Source: Hyphomicrobium_A sp963745205 (GTDB lineage Bacteria; Pseudomonadota; Alphaproteobacteria; Rhizobiales; Hyphomicrobiaceae). Taken from it: a DNA stretch of 64,000 bases. Location of the stretch: the NCBI GenBank assembly GCA_963745205.1, contig CAVUWX010000022.1, forward strand, positions 62,001 to 126,000, written 5' to 3'. The notes beneath the pieces are model-generated. The model was not told where the DNA came from. It did not search any database and saw nothing but the letters and a program-made list of their open reading frames with translations. Positions 17,746-25,806 of this stretch are shown here, piece by piece. Position numbers and translations under genes: made by a program. Position 1 is the first letter of the stretch, and each line of letters opens with the position of its first letter.

Positions 17746-17770
17746 TTTGAGTTGCGCAGCACAACTCAAA
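17746..17770. promoter_or_regulatory. LysR-type operator candidate upstream of fbp
   Basis: A perfect inverted repeat with 9-base arms, TTTGAGTTG-N7-CAACTCAAA, lies 122 bases before fbp in the 236-base ugd-fbp gap. It contains a T-N11-A core (17752 to 17764) typical of LysR-type sites. It is preceded, not followed, by a T run on the plus strand, so it does not look like a terminator of ugd. CbbR or QscR are plausible binders because the downstream genes are fbp and prk; neither regulator gene is in the window. Confidence 0.5.
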
Positions 17771-17892
17771 CCCCTTCGCCCTAACGAAAAAAGCACGGCT
17801 GCTCTCGCGCAGAAGGCTGGATTTAGAATACATAAAGTAGGAACAGAGCCGCGGGAGCCGCGCGGCCGAGAGCGGATGGGAGCGCTCCAGGG

Positions 17893-18933
17893 ATGAACCA
17901 GCAGCAGTCGCTTGCCGGCTATTTTGCCGGCTGGGCCGGGGGCAGACCGGCGCGGCTGGCGGTGGCGGCCGTCGTCGGCGCGCTGGCGGAGGCGAGCCTA
18001 GCGATCGCCGACGTCCTGGGCCAGGGCTCGCTGGCGGGGCAGTTTGGACGCTCGACGGGGAAGCGCGGGGAGGTCGACGAGCAGAAGGAGATTGACGTTC
18101 TCGCCAACGACCGCATCGTGGCGATGCTGCGATCGGCACCCGTGGCGGCGGTCGCTTCGGAAGAGATGGAGGACCCTCTCCTCCTCGACGCGAAGGCACC
18201 GTTGCTCGTCGCCATCGATCCCCTCGATGGCTCCTCCAATGCGGATGCGAACGCCTCGATCGGGACGGTCTTCACGGTGCTGCCGGCGCTCGAGCACAAC
18301 GAAGCGCTTTCGGCCTTCCTGCAGCCGGGCGTCAACCAGCTAGCGGGCGGATTTTTCGTCTATGGGCCCCAGATCGTGCTCGTCGTCAGCGTGGGTGCCG
18401 GCACGCAGATATTTACTCTCGACCGGCGCGCACACAAATTCTTGCTGACGCACCCCCAAGTCGAGATTCCGCCGCGCACCAGCGAGTACGCTATCAATGC
18501 GTCCAACTCGCGCCACTGGGACGATCCAATTCGCACCTACGTCGACGATTGCAAGCGGGGCAAGGACGGACCGCGCGGCCGCGACTTCAACATGCGCTGG
18601 ACCGGCACGCCGGTCGCCGACATCTTCCGCATCCTATCGCGCGGAGGCATCTATCTCTATCCCGGCGACAAGCGGCGCGAGTTTCGCAACGGCCGCCTGC
18701 GCCTCATCTACGAGGCCAACCCGATCGCGTGGATCGTCGAGCAGGCGGGCGGCGCAGCCAGCACGGGACGCGAGCGTGTGCTGGAGATCATGCCCAAGTC
18801 GCTGCATCAGCGCGTGCCGCTGATCGCGGGATCGCGCGCGGAAGTCGAGCACGCCGCGCGGTTGCACGACGGGCTGCAGATCCGCGGCGAACGCTCGCCC
18901 CTGTTCAGTCGCCGCGGCTTGTTGCGTTTCTAG
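17893..18933 (+). CDS. fbp: Fructose-1,6-bisphosphatase class I
   Basis: Hydrolyses fructose 1,6-bisphosphate (possibly also sedoheptulose bisphosphate) to the monophosphate. The 346-residue protein has EEMEDPLLLDAKAPLLVAIDPLDGSSN-type metal binding residues near 96-122 (E-E, then DPLDGSSN) and the substrate-binding DIFRILSRGGIYLYPGDKR near 241-259. The ATG at 17893 follows a CCAGGG RBS and gives a full N-terminal helix. It is the first gene of fbp-prk-rpe, 40 bases before prk. The palindrome at 17746-17770 may control it. The gene order resembles a cbb operon, but no RuBisCO genes are in view. Confidence 0.95.
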   Translation: MNQQQSLAGYFAGWAGGRPARLAVAAVVGALAEASLAIADVLGQGSLAGQFGRSTGKRGEVDEQKEIDVLANDRIVAMLRSAPVAAVASEEMEDPLLLDAKAPLLVAIDPLDGSSNADANASIGTVFTVLPALEHNEALSAFLQPGVNQLAGGFFVYGPQIVLVVSVGAGTQIFTLDRRAHKFLLTHPQVEIPPRTSEYAINASNSRHWDDPIRTYVDDCKRGKDGPRGRDFNMRWTGTPVADIFRILSRGGIYLYPGDKRREFRNGRLRLIYEANPIAWIVEQAGGAASTGRERVLEIMPKSLHQRVPLIAGSRAEVEHAARLHDGLQIRGERSPLFSRRGLLRF

Positions 18934-18973
18934 GCGGCGGAAATTTGGACCAGCGAGGCTTCGGCGAGAGCGC

Positions 18974-19849
18974 ATGTCGGCAAGACACCCCATAATCTCG
19001 GTCACGGGCTCCTCGGGCGCGGGCACGACGTCGGTCAGGCAGACCTTCGAGACGATTTTCCGCCGCGAGCACATCACGGCTGCCTTCATCGAGGGCGACG
19101 CCTTCCACCGCTTCGATCGCGCCGACATGGATCGAGCGATGGCGGAGGCGAAAAAGCATGGTAACAGCCATTTCAGCCACTTCGGGCTCGAGGCCAATCT
19201 GCTGGAGGAGCTCGAGGAGGTATTCCGCCGCTATGGCGAGCAGGGCACGGGACGTACGCGCCATTACGTCCACGACCAGCAGGAGGCGGAGCTACACGGC
19301 GCTGCTGTCGGCAGCTTCACGCCTTGGACGGATTTTCCTCGCAACACGGACCTGCTCTTTTATGAAGGCCTGCACGGGGCCTCCGTGACGGCGAAAACCA
19401 ACGTCGCGCAGCACGCCGATCTCAAGATCGGCGTGGTCCCAGTGATCAACCTCGAGTGGATCCAGAAGCTTACGCGCGACAAGTCGGCACGCGGCTACAC
19501 GCACGAGGCGGCAATCGACGCGATCCTGACGCGCATGCCCGACTACGTGAAATACATCTGCCCGCAGTTCACCGAGACCGACGTCAACTTCCAGCGCATA
19601 CCTACGGTTGATACCTCGAACCCGTTTGTCGCCCGCTGGATACCAACGCCAGACGAGTTGATGGTCGTGATCCGCTTCAAGGATCCGCGCGGCATCGACT
19701 TCCCCTACCTTCTGTCGATGATTCAGATGAGCTTCATGTCGCGCGCCAACTCGATCGTCATCCCCGGCGGCATGCTCGATCTTGCCATGCAACTCATCCT
19801 GACGCCGCTGATATTGACCTTGGTGGAGCGACGGCGTAGGGCCTCTTGA
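18974..19849 (+). CDS. prk: Phosphoribulokinase
   Basis: Phosphorylates ribulose 5-phosphate to ribulose 1,5-bisphosphate. The 291-residue protein is the short proteobacterial PRK type: P-loop GSSGAGTTSV near residues 12-21, FIEGDAFHRFDRADM near 37-51, and LLFYEGLHGA near 129-138 (Walker B region). The length matches octameric bacterial PRKs. In autotrophs it feeds RuBisCO, but in Methylobacterium extorquens, which fixes no net CO2 by RuBisCO, PRK is needed for methylotrophy because its product activates the serine-cycle regulator QscR. The serine-cycle genes 12 kb away make that role plausible here. Confidence 0.95.
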   Translation: MSARHPIISVTGSSGAGTTSVRQTFETIFRREHITAAFIEGDAFHRFDRADMDRAMAEAKKHGNSHFSHFGLEANLLEELEEVFRRYGEQGTGRTRHYVHDQQEAELHGAAVGSFTPWTDFPRNTDLLFYEGLHGASVTAKTNVAQHADLKIGVVPVINLEWIQKLTRDKSARGYTHEAAIDAILTRMPDYVKYICPQFTETDVNFQRIPTVDTSNPFVARWIPTPDELMVVIRFKDPRGIDFPYLLSMIQMSFMSRANSIVIPGGMLDLAMQLILTPLILTLVERRRRAS

Positions 19850-19952
19850 GGCGGCGGCCTTCTGTTACGCTTTCGGAAAGCCGTTCCGAGGTAGGAGAGC
19901 GTGCGCAATCCGCCTTCCGCTCCGCGCTTTCGACCCGTGATGGGAGCCTGCA

Positions 19953-20642
19953 ATGGCCCGGCCGATCATCATCGCTCCGTCCATCCTGTCGGCCGATTTC
20001 GGCCGCCTCAACGAGGAGATCGCGGCAGTCGAAGCGGCCGGCGCCGACTGGATCCACCTTGACGTTATGGATGGCCATTTCGTGCCCAACATCACCTTCG
20101 GTCCGCAGGTAGTGAAGGCGATCCGCCGCGCCACCGCAAAGGTGTTCGACGTGCACCTGATGATCGAGCCAGCAGATCCCTTTATCGAAGCATTCGCGCA
20201 TGCCGGAGCCGACGTCATCACCGTGCACGCGGAGGCCGGCGCGCACCTCGACCGCTCGCTGCAGGCAATTAAGGCGCTGGGCAAGAAGGCGGGCGTCTCG
20301 CTCAATCCGGGAACGCCAGAGGATGCCATTGCCTACGTGCTGCATCATCTCGATCTTATCCTGCTGATGACCGTCAACCCCGGCTTCAGCGGGCAGCGTT
20401 TCATCCCCGCCGTCGTCGATAAGATCCGCCGCGTGAAGGCGATGGTCGGCAACCGGCCGATCGACATCGAGGTCGACGGCGGCATCGGGCCGGACACGGC
20501 GGGGCTCGTCGCTGCCGCCGGGGCAAACGCGCTCGTCGCGGGTTCGGCGGTTTTCACGGGAAACAGTCGCGAGGCCTACGCCGCCAACATCGCCGCGATC
20601 CGCTCCGCAGCTGAGGTGGCCCGCGGCAAAGCCGCAGCCTGA
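19953..20642 (+). CDS. rpe: Ribulose-phosphate 3-epimerase
   Basis: Interconverts ribulose 5-phosphate and xylulose 5-phosphate in the pentose phosphate and Calvin-type pathways. The 229-residue TIM barrel shows IAPSILSADFGRL near 6-18, the metal-binding HLDVMDGHFVPNITFGP near 35-51, HLMIEP near 69-74, MTVNPGFSGQ near 142-151 and EVDGGIG near 175-181, a complete catalytic set. It lies 103 bases after prk on the same strand and would supply or drain prk's substrate. Confidence 0.95.
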   Translation: MARPIIIAPSILSADFGRLNEEIAAVEAAGADWIHLDVMDGHFVPNITFGPQVVKAIRRATAKVFDVHLMIEPADPFIEAFAHAGADVITVHAEAGAHLDRSLQAIKALGKKAGVSLNPGTPEDAIAYVLHHLDLILLMTVNPGFSGQRFIPAVVDKIRRVKAMVGNRPIDIEVDGGIGPDTAGLVAAAGANALVAGSAVFTGNSREAYAANIAAIRSAAEVARGKAAA

Positions 20643-20734
20643 CTGGCCGCCGACGCCCGCAATCGTCCGACATTTATCCCCGGCGGTGCAGGCCGATCCT
20701 ATCCTTGCGGTCGACGCAGCCCCGCGAGGATCGC

Positions 20735-22234
20735 TTGGACACCACGCCCAATCTTGGCCTGCCCTACATTCTGGCGGCCCAGTCCCAGAAGCACGTGACC
20801 CACAACGAGGCGCTGCGGGCGCTCGACGCCATAGTCCAGCTGTCGGTGCTTGACCGCGGTCTTTCCGCCCCTCCCGGCTCGCCAGCGAACGGCGACCGCT
20901 ACATCGTTGCCGCGAGCCCCACCGGCGCCTGGACCGGGCATGCAGGCAGCATCGCCGCGTATCAGGATGGCGCCTGGGCCTTCTACGCACCCGCCGAGGG
21001 CTGGGTCGTGTGGATTGCGGACGAAGACGTAGCCGTCGCCTGGAACGGCACGGCTTGGACGGGGCTCGCAACCGGCGACGGCAGCTTCACCACCGTCGGC
21101 GTCAACGCCACCGCGGATACCACGAACCGGCTCGCCGTTGCGGCGGCCGCAACCCTGCTCAACCACGCCGGTGCCGGGCATCAAGTGAAGATCAACAAAG
21201 CCTCGGCCGGGCAGACCGCAAGCCTGCTCTACCAGACGGGCTTCTCGGGGCGCGCGGAGCTCGGGCTTGCCGGCGACGACGACTTCCACTTCAAGGTGAG
21301 CGCCGACGGCTCGACCTGGAAGGAAGCAATCGTCATCGATCGCACGAGCGGCATGGTGGCGCTGCCCTTCACGTACGCCGGCTCCAACTCGACCGCGGAC
21401 GGGCGGCTCACGCTCGAGAGCGGCGTGCCGGTCTCAACCACGAGCCAGACGGCGAAGACGACCATCTACTATACGCCCTACGCCGGCAACCGCATCGCGC
21501 TCTATGACGGCTCGGTATGGGTCGTCGCCGTCTTCAGCGAGGTTTCGGCCTCGCTGTCGGGCCTCATTGCGAACACCAACTACGATGTGTTCGGCTACAG
21601 CAATTCGGGCGCGCTCACGCTCGAGCTCGTCGCTTGGACCAACGCCACGACGCGAGCAACCGCGGTAGCGCGGCAGGACGGCGTGCTCGTGAAGTCCGGC
21701 GCGGCAACGCGGCGTTACCTCGGGACGCTGCGCACGACCGGCACGACCGGGCAAACGGAGTTCTCCTTCGGCGGCATCGCAGCGGGCGGCACGGAAGCCA
21801 AGCTCTATCTCTGGAACGCGCAGAACCGCGTCGCCGTGGCGGCGATCGTGGGCGAGACGGCGGACAGCTGGACCTATGGCACCGCGACCGTGCGGGCGGC
21901 CAACAACAGCACTGCGATGCGCGTGAGCTTCGTGCAGGGCGGCAACGTGGAGCCCGTGCGCGCGAGCTACGGGGGAGCGCTCGCCACGGGCACGGCCTAC
22001 GCTTCCCTAGGCGTGGGCCTCGATTCAACCTCCGCCTTCTCGGGGCTCCCCGGGGCGCTGCCGGGCAGCGCCACGGTCGGCTCCGCATTCGGGCTCTACG
22101 ATGCGCTGACGGGCGAGGGGTATCACTACCTGCAGGCGCTAGAGCTCAGCAGCGCTGGCACCGCGACCTTCTACGGCGACAACGGTGCGCCGTCGAACTG
22201 CCAGAACGGGCTCGTGTTCCGCGGCAAGTTCTGA
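20735..22234 (+). CDS. DUF2793-domain protein, phage tail/spike-like
   Basis: A 499-residue protein whose first 120 residues, beginning DTTPNLGLPYILAAQSQKHV and including HNEALRALDAIVQ and PANGDRYIVA, match the DUF2793 module found in prophage and gene-transfer-agent tail or spike proteins of alphaproteobacteria. The rest is rich in Gly, Ala, Ser and Thr, with beta-strand-like repeats and no transmembrane or catalytic motif. TTG 20735 is chosen because GAGGA precedes it; TTG 20705 has no RBS. No other phage genes are nearby; rpe and ubiE flank it. It may be a relic, or a distant part of a GTA whose main cluster lies elsewhere. Function is unproven. Confidence 0.75.
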   Translation: MDTTPNLGLPYILAAQSQKHVTHNEALRALDAIVQLSVLDRGLSAPPGSPANGDRYIVAASPTGAWTGHAGSIAAYQDGAWAFYAPAEGWVVWIADEDVAVAWNGTAWTGLATGDGSFTTVGVNATADTTNRLAVAAAATLLNHAGAGHQVKINKASAGQTASLLYQTGFSGRAELGLAGDDDFHFKVSADGSTWKEAIVIDRTSGMVALPFTYAGSNSTADGRLTLESGVPVSTTSQTAKTTIYYTPYAGNRIALYDGSVWVVAVFSEVSASLSGLIANTNYDVFGYSNSGALTLELVAWTNATTRATAVARQDGVLVKSGAATRRYLGTLRTTGTTGQTEFSFGGIAAGGTEAKLYLWNAQNRVAVAAIVGETADSWTYGTATVRAANNSTAMRVSFVQGGNVEPVRASYGGALATGTAYASLGVGLDSTSAFSGLPGALPGSATVGSAFGLYDALTGEGYHYLQALELSSAGTATFYGDNGAPSNCQNGLVFRGKF

Positions 22235-22250
22235 ACGTTGCGGGGAACGC

Positions 22251-23021
22251 CTAAAGCTTCCAGCCGGAATGGATGGCGGCGATGCCGCCGGTCAGGTTGC
22301 GGTAGCTGACGCGGTCAAAGCCGGCCGCGCGGATCATCTCGGCGAAACGCTCCTGGCGCGGAAACTTGCGGATGCTCTCAACCAGATAGCGATAGGGCTT
22401 AGCATCGCCGGCCGCGATGGCGCCGAGCCGCGGGATCACCTCGAAAGAGTGGAAATCGTAGAGTTTATCGAGGACCGGCACCTGCACATGCGAGAACTCC
22501 AAGCAGAGGAAGCGCCCGCCGGTCTTGAGGACGCGGAACGCCTCGGCAAGGGCCTTGTCGATGTGCGTTACGTTGCGGATGCCGAACGCGATGGTGTAGG
22601 CGTCGAAAGAGCGGTCGGGGAAGGCGAGCGCTTCCGCGTTGCCCTGCGCAAATGTGATGCGATGCTCGAGCCCGGCTGCGCGCACCCGCCGCCGCCCGAC
22701 CTCGATCATCTCCGGACTGATGTCGCACAGGACCGCGGTCGCCTGCGGGCCGCTCGCCCGCGCGTAGCGGATCGCTACGTCGCCGGTGCCGCCGGCAACG
22801 TCGAGCAGCCTATAGGCCTTATCGCCGCGCGGGGGATTGATCGCGGCGATGAGGTCGTCCTTCCACAGCCGGTGCAGGCCGCCCGACATCAGGTCGTTCA
22901 TCAGGTCGTAGCGCTCGGCGACGGTCGCGAACACGCGGTTGACCAGCGTCTGCCGCTCATGCTCGGGCACGCTGCGGTAGCCGAAGCTGGTCTCTGCGGA
23001 GCTGCGCGGGGCGTCGGTCAT
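22251..23021 (-). CDS. ubiE: Ubiquinone/menaquinone biosynthesis C-methyltransferase
   Basis: SAM-dependent C-methylation of the quinone ring in ubiquinone (and menaquinone) synthesis. The 256-residue protein shows the UbiE/COQ5 signature AERYDLMNDLMSGGLHRLWK near residues 36-55, SAM-binding LLDVAGGTGDVA near 72-83, and SFDAYTIAFGIRNV near 136-149. The frame is open to 23336, but the ATG at 23021 gives the family N-terminus and avoids overlapping the divergent mutM gene. Divergent ubiE and mutM are common in Hyphomicrobiales. Confidence 0.95.
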   Translation of the reverse strand: MTDAPRSSAETSFGYRSVPEHERQTLVNRVFATVAERYDLMNDLMSGGLHRLWKDDLIAAINPPRGDKAYRLLDVAGGTGDVAIRYARASGPQATAVLCDISPEMIEVGRRRVRAAGLEHRITFAQGNAEALAFPDRSFDAYTIAFGIRNVTHIDKALAEAFRVLKTGGRFLCLEFSHVQVPVLDKLYDFHSFEVIPRLGAIAAGDAKPYRYLVESIRKFPRQERFAEMIRAAGFDRVSYRNLTGGIAAIHSGWKL

Positions 23022-23094
23022 AGACGGACAATAGCGAAGCGGCGGGGGCCGCGCTATGCTCCTGCCGCCAAATGGAAATCCCGCGCCGTTAAGC

Positions 23095-23979
23095 ATGCCC
23101 GAGCTGCCCGAAGTCGAGACCGTGCGGCGCGGACTTCTCTCCGTGCTGGAGAAGAAGCGCATCACGCGGCTCGACCAGAATCGCAAGGACCTGCGCTTTC
23201 CCCTGCCTCGGGACTTCGCGGCGCGGGTGCGCGGGCAAAAGGTCGAGCGGCTGGAACGTCGTGCGAAGTACCTGCTTGCCCATCTGTCAGGCGGTGATGT
23301 CCTGCTCATGCACCTCGGCATGACGGGTCGTTTCACGGTTCATGTACCTATGTCGGGCGACCATCGCATTGCAAAGTACGTGCATCAGACCGGCGCGGAT
23401 GTGAAACACGACCACGTCGTGTTTCACATGGAGCACGGCGCGACGATCACATACAACGATGCGCGCCGGTTCGGATTCATGCTGCTGATCCCCGAGGCCG
23501 AGCTCGAAGGCCATCCGCTCATGCATGGTCTTGGCGTCGAGCCGCTGGGGCCTGACCTCACGCCGGAGTATCTCGCGCGCCGGGCTGGGAGCAAGAAGGT
23601 CGACCTCAAGGCCTTCCTGTCAGACCAGCGCATCGTTGCCGGGCTCGGCAATATCTACGTATGCGAGGCGCTGTTCCGCGCCGGGCTGTCTCCCACGCGC
23701 AAAGCCGCAACGATCGCGACCAAGACCGGGCTCCCGACGGAGCGCGCGCGAAAGCTCGTGGCGGCCATCCGCGCCGTGCTCAACGACGCCATCGCCGCCG
23801 GCGGCTCCTCCTTGCGCGACTACCGCCGCGCTGACGGCGCGCTGGGCGAGTTCCAGCACGCGTTCGCCGTCTACGGCCGCGAGGGGGAGCCGTGCGCGCG
23901 CAAAGGCTGCCGTGGGACCGTGCGGCGCATCCTGCAGTCTGGCCGCTCGACGTTCTTCTGTCCCAAGTGCCAGCGCTGA
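23095..23979 (+). CDS. mutM: Formamidopyrimidine-DNA glycosylase
   Basis: Base-excision repair glycosylase/AP lyase removing 8-oxoguanine. The 294-residue protein begins MPELPEVETVRRGL, with catalytic Pro2 and Glu3 exposed after Met removal, so the ATG at 23095 is right although the frame opens at 23056. The conserved Lys is in HLGMTGRFTV near 69-78, and a C-terminal four-cysteine zinc finger (CARKGC ... FFCPKC) ends the protein. Divergent from ubiE, 73 bases apart. Its stop lies 19 bases from that of the convergent membrane protein gene. Confidence 0.95.
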   Translation: MPELPEVETVRRGLLSVLEKKRITRLDQNRKDLRFPLPRDFAARVRGQKVERLERRAKYLLAHLSGGDVLLMHLGMTGRFTVHVPMSGDHRIAKYVHQTGADVKHDHVVFHMEHGATITYNDARRFGFMLLIPEAELEGHPLMHGLGVEPLGPDLTPEYLARRAGSKKVDLKAFLSDQRIVAGLGNIYVCEALFRAGLSPTRKAATIATKTGLPTERARKLVAAIRAVLNDAIAAGGSSLRDYRRADGALGEFQHAFAVYGREGEPCARKGCRGTVRRILQSGRSTFFCPKCQR

Positions 23980-23998
23980 GGCCGCCTCACGAGTGCAT

Positions 23999-24607
23999 CT
24001 AGCGCCGCGCGAGCTTGCGATAGGTCAGGATCGAAACGGCCGACAGGACGGCGAGCATCGCTGCGCCGCCGAAGAAGATCTCGTTCGCGGCCCAGTCGTC
24101 GCGCGGCGTGTAAATTTTGCCCGAGAGCACGAGCCAGAGGATCGCCACCACCACGGCGACGCCTTGCGCGGCCGTAAGGCCCATGAGGACCTCGAGCGCG
24201 CGCGGGCTGCGATAGGGTTCGCGGCCGGCGCCCAGCACGTACGCGTAGAGGAAGATCGCCCCCGCGATCAGCAGCATGGCGGCTCCGTACTGCCACCAGT
24301 GGCGCCACCACAGCGCGGTGAGCGAATAGATGGCCAGCATGGCGGTGGCGCCCCAGGCATAGACAAGGGCCGCGAGCACGGCGTTGCTCTGCACGCAGAC
24401 GACGATCGCCGAGCCGTCGGCCGTGGGAGGGCTCGAGCCCCAGAGCGGCGCGTTGAGGCGCAGCGCGACGAACAGCATCTGTATCGCAAACAGCGCCACC
24501 GCCAGCGCGAGCGTCCATCCGGAGCCGCGCCCGGCGGCCAGCACGGCGACCACGGTGCTCACGACGAGCGCGAGCAACATGACGGGCATTACGGCTCTCA
24601 AAGGCAT
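23999..24607 (-). CDS. Uncharacterised membrane protein, paralogue 1
   Basis: Unrecognised 202-residue protein with about six hydrophobic segments (for example VMPVMLLALVVSTVVAVLA at the N-terminus). It shares patterned segments with the next gene upstream: SLTALWWRHWWQYGAAMLL here against TLVSTWGEWWQYVLGAAVV there, and DDWAANEIFFGGAAMLAVLS against DWAASAIFFFGAAALATIS, so the two are paralogues from a tandem duplication. The aromatic WxxWWQY element and the acidic DWAA motif near the C-terminus are the most conserved. It follows its paralogue by 63 bases, probably co-transcribed. No function can be assigned. Confidence 0.75.
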   Translation of the reverse strand: MPLRAVMPVMLLALVVSTVVAVLAAGRGSGWTLALAVALFAIQMLFVALRLNAPLWGSSPPTADGSAIVVCVQSNAVLAALVYAWGATAMLAIYSLTALWWRHWWQYGAAMLLIAGAIFLYAYVLGAGREPYRSPRALEVLMGLTAAQGVAVVVAILWLVLSGKIYTPRDDWAANEIFFGGAAMLAVLSAVSILTYRKLARR

Positions 24608-24670
24608 CCTGGCGTCCGTCTTCTGTGTGCTGGCACGGGCGTGTGCCTGGTTGCGGTAACGCGCGGGGCT

Positions 24671-25267
24671 TTACGTCTTGCGCGAGGACGCGGTTCGCCG
24701 CAAGGCGTCCGCACTAATGGTCGCGAGCGCGGCCGCGCCGAAGAAGAAGATGGCGCTCGCCGCCCAGTCGGGCTTGCGGGGGTCGCGCGGCATCTTGGCG
24801 TCGGCGACAAGCCCGACCATCGCGATGACCATGCCGGCAAGCTGTCCGATCGTGAGGTAGCGGGCAAGGCTGAGCATGGTCGCATCTTCGCGAGCCCGCA
24901 CAGCGTCGCGCGACAATGCCACCGAGAAGAAGAGGCAGAGGAGTGCCACCACGGCCGCGCCCAGCACGTACTGCCACCACTCGCCCCACGTGGAGACGAG
25001 CGTGTAGATGCTGAGCAGGCTGGCAGCGGCCCAGAGCCATACGACGGCCATGGCGGTCGCGGTGGCGCTGGAAAGCGTTGCCCCACTCGCGCCAGCAGCG
25101 AGGAGGCGACGGCGCTGCACGACGCCCAATAAGACAAAGCCGCAGCAGACTGCGGCAGTAAGCGCCATATGCAGCTTCGGGGCGTCCGCTACCGCGCCCA
25201 GCACGGTCGCGGCGACGCCGATCACTAGGGCGCCGGCCCAGCCGAATGTGGAGTTCACAGCAAGCAT
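24671..25267 (-). CDS. Uncharacterised membrane protein, paralogue 2
   Basis: Unrecognised 198-residue protein with about six membrane segments, starting MLAVNSTFGWAGALVIGVA. It is the likely first gene of a two-gene unit with the paralogue at 23999-24607 (shared WxxWWQY and DWAAxxIFFxGAA motifs). A short arginine-rich loop (VVQRRRLLAAG) follows the second hydrophobic segment. It is divergent from rpsT, with a 272-base gap. Plausibly a small two-component membrane complex; no substrate is evident. Confidence 0.75.
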   Translation of the reverse strand: MLAVNSTFGWAGALVIGVAATVLGAVADAPKLHMALTAAVCCGFVLLGVVQRRRLLAAGASGATLSSATATAMAVVWLWAAASLLSIYTLVSTWGEWWQYVLGAAVVALLCLFFSVALSRDAVRAREDATMLSLARYLTIGQLAGMVIAMVGLVADAKMPRDPRKPDWAASAIFFFGAAALATISADALRRTASSRKT

Positions 25268-25539
25268 CCCCCTCTAACCCCCGTATTGGTGCTTCTTTAG
25301 CAGAATTCGCAAAGCCAGCGGCCGAAGGTGTTCTGCAAGCCCCGCCAAACCTTTAAGCCGCAGCTTGCGCGTTGACCCTGGATAAGGCGCCGTCTATAGC
25401 ATCGCCGGTTCTGCCGCTCGAAGCGTTGCGTTTCGGGCAGCGAGCGCATCAAGAATTCAAGCTCCGCCGCCGTTGCTGGTGCGGCGGGCATCAACCCCAA
25501 CCGATCCAACCGATCTGGTATTCGAGGACAAGAGAGAAG

Positions 25540-25806
25540 ATGGCCAACACGAAATCGGCGAAGAAGGCCGCGCGTCAAGCAGTGCGGCGCACTGAGATCA
25601 ACAAGTCGCGCACCTCACGCGCCCGTGGCGCCGTGCGCGAGGTCGAAGAGGCAATCAAGTCGGGGAACAAGGTGGCGGCGAAAGACGCTCTGAAGTCGGC
25701 AGAGCCGGTGCTCGCGAGCACTGCGCAGAAAGGCGTAATCGACAGGAAGGCGGCGAGCCGCAAGGTGTCGCGCTTGAGCGCGCGCGTGAAGGCGATGGCG
25801 AACTGA
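25540..25806 (+). CDS. rpsT: 30S ribosomal protein S20
   Basis: Small basic 16S rRNA-binding protein, 88 residues, starting MANTKSAKKAARQAVRRTEI and rich in Lys and Arg helices, as in all S20 proteins. The frame opens at 25372, but the ATG at 25540 with RBS GAGGACAAGAGAGAAG gives the normal length. It lies upstream of the dnaA region, the usual Hyphomicrobiales order rpsT-dnaA. Confidence 0.96.
   Translation: MANTKSAKKAARQAVRRTEINKSRTSRARGAVREVEEAIKSGNKVAAKDALKSAEPVLASTAQKGVIDRKAASRKVSRLSARVKAMAN

Noticed and set aside
23525..25132. 535-codon plus-strand open frame across mutM and the two membrane genes
   Set aside because: Crosses three better supported genes; its sequence is low complexity and repetitive in Arg, Ala and His.
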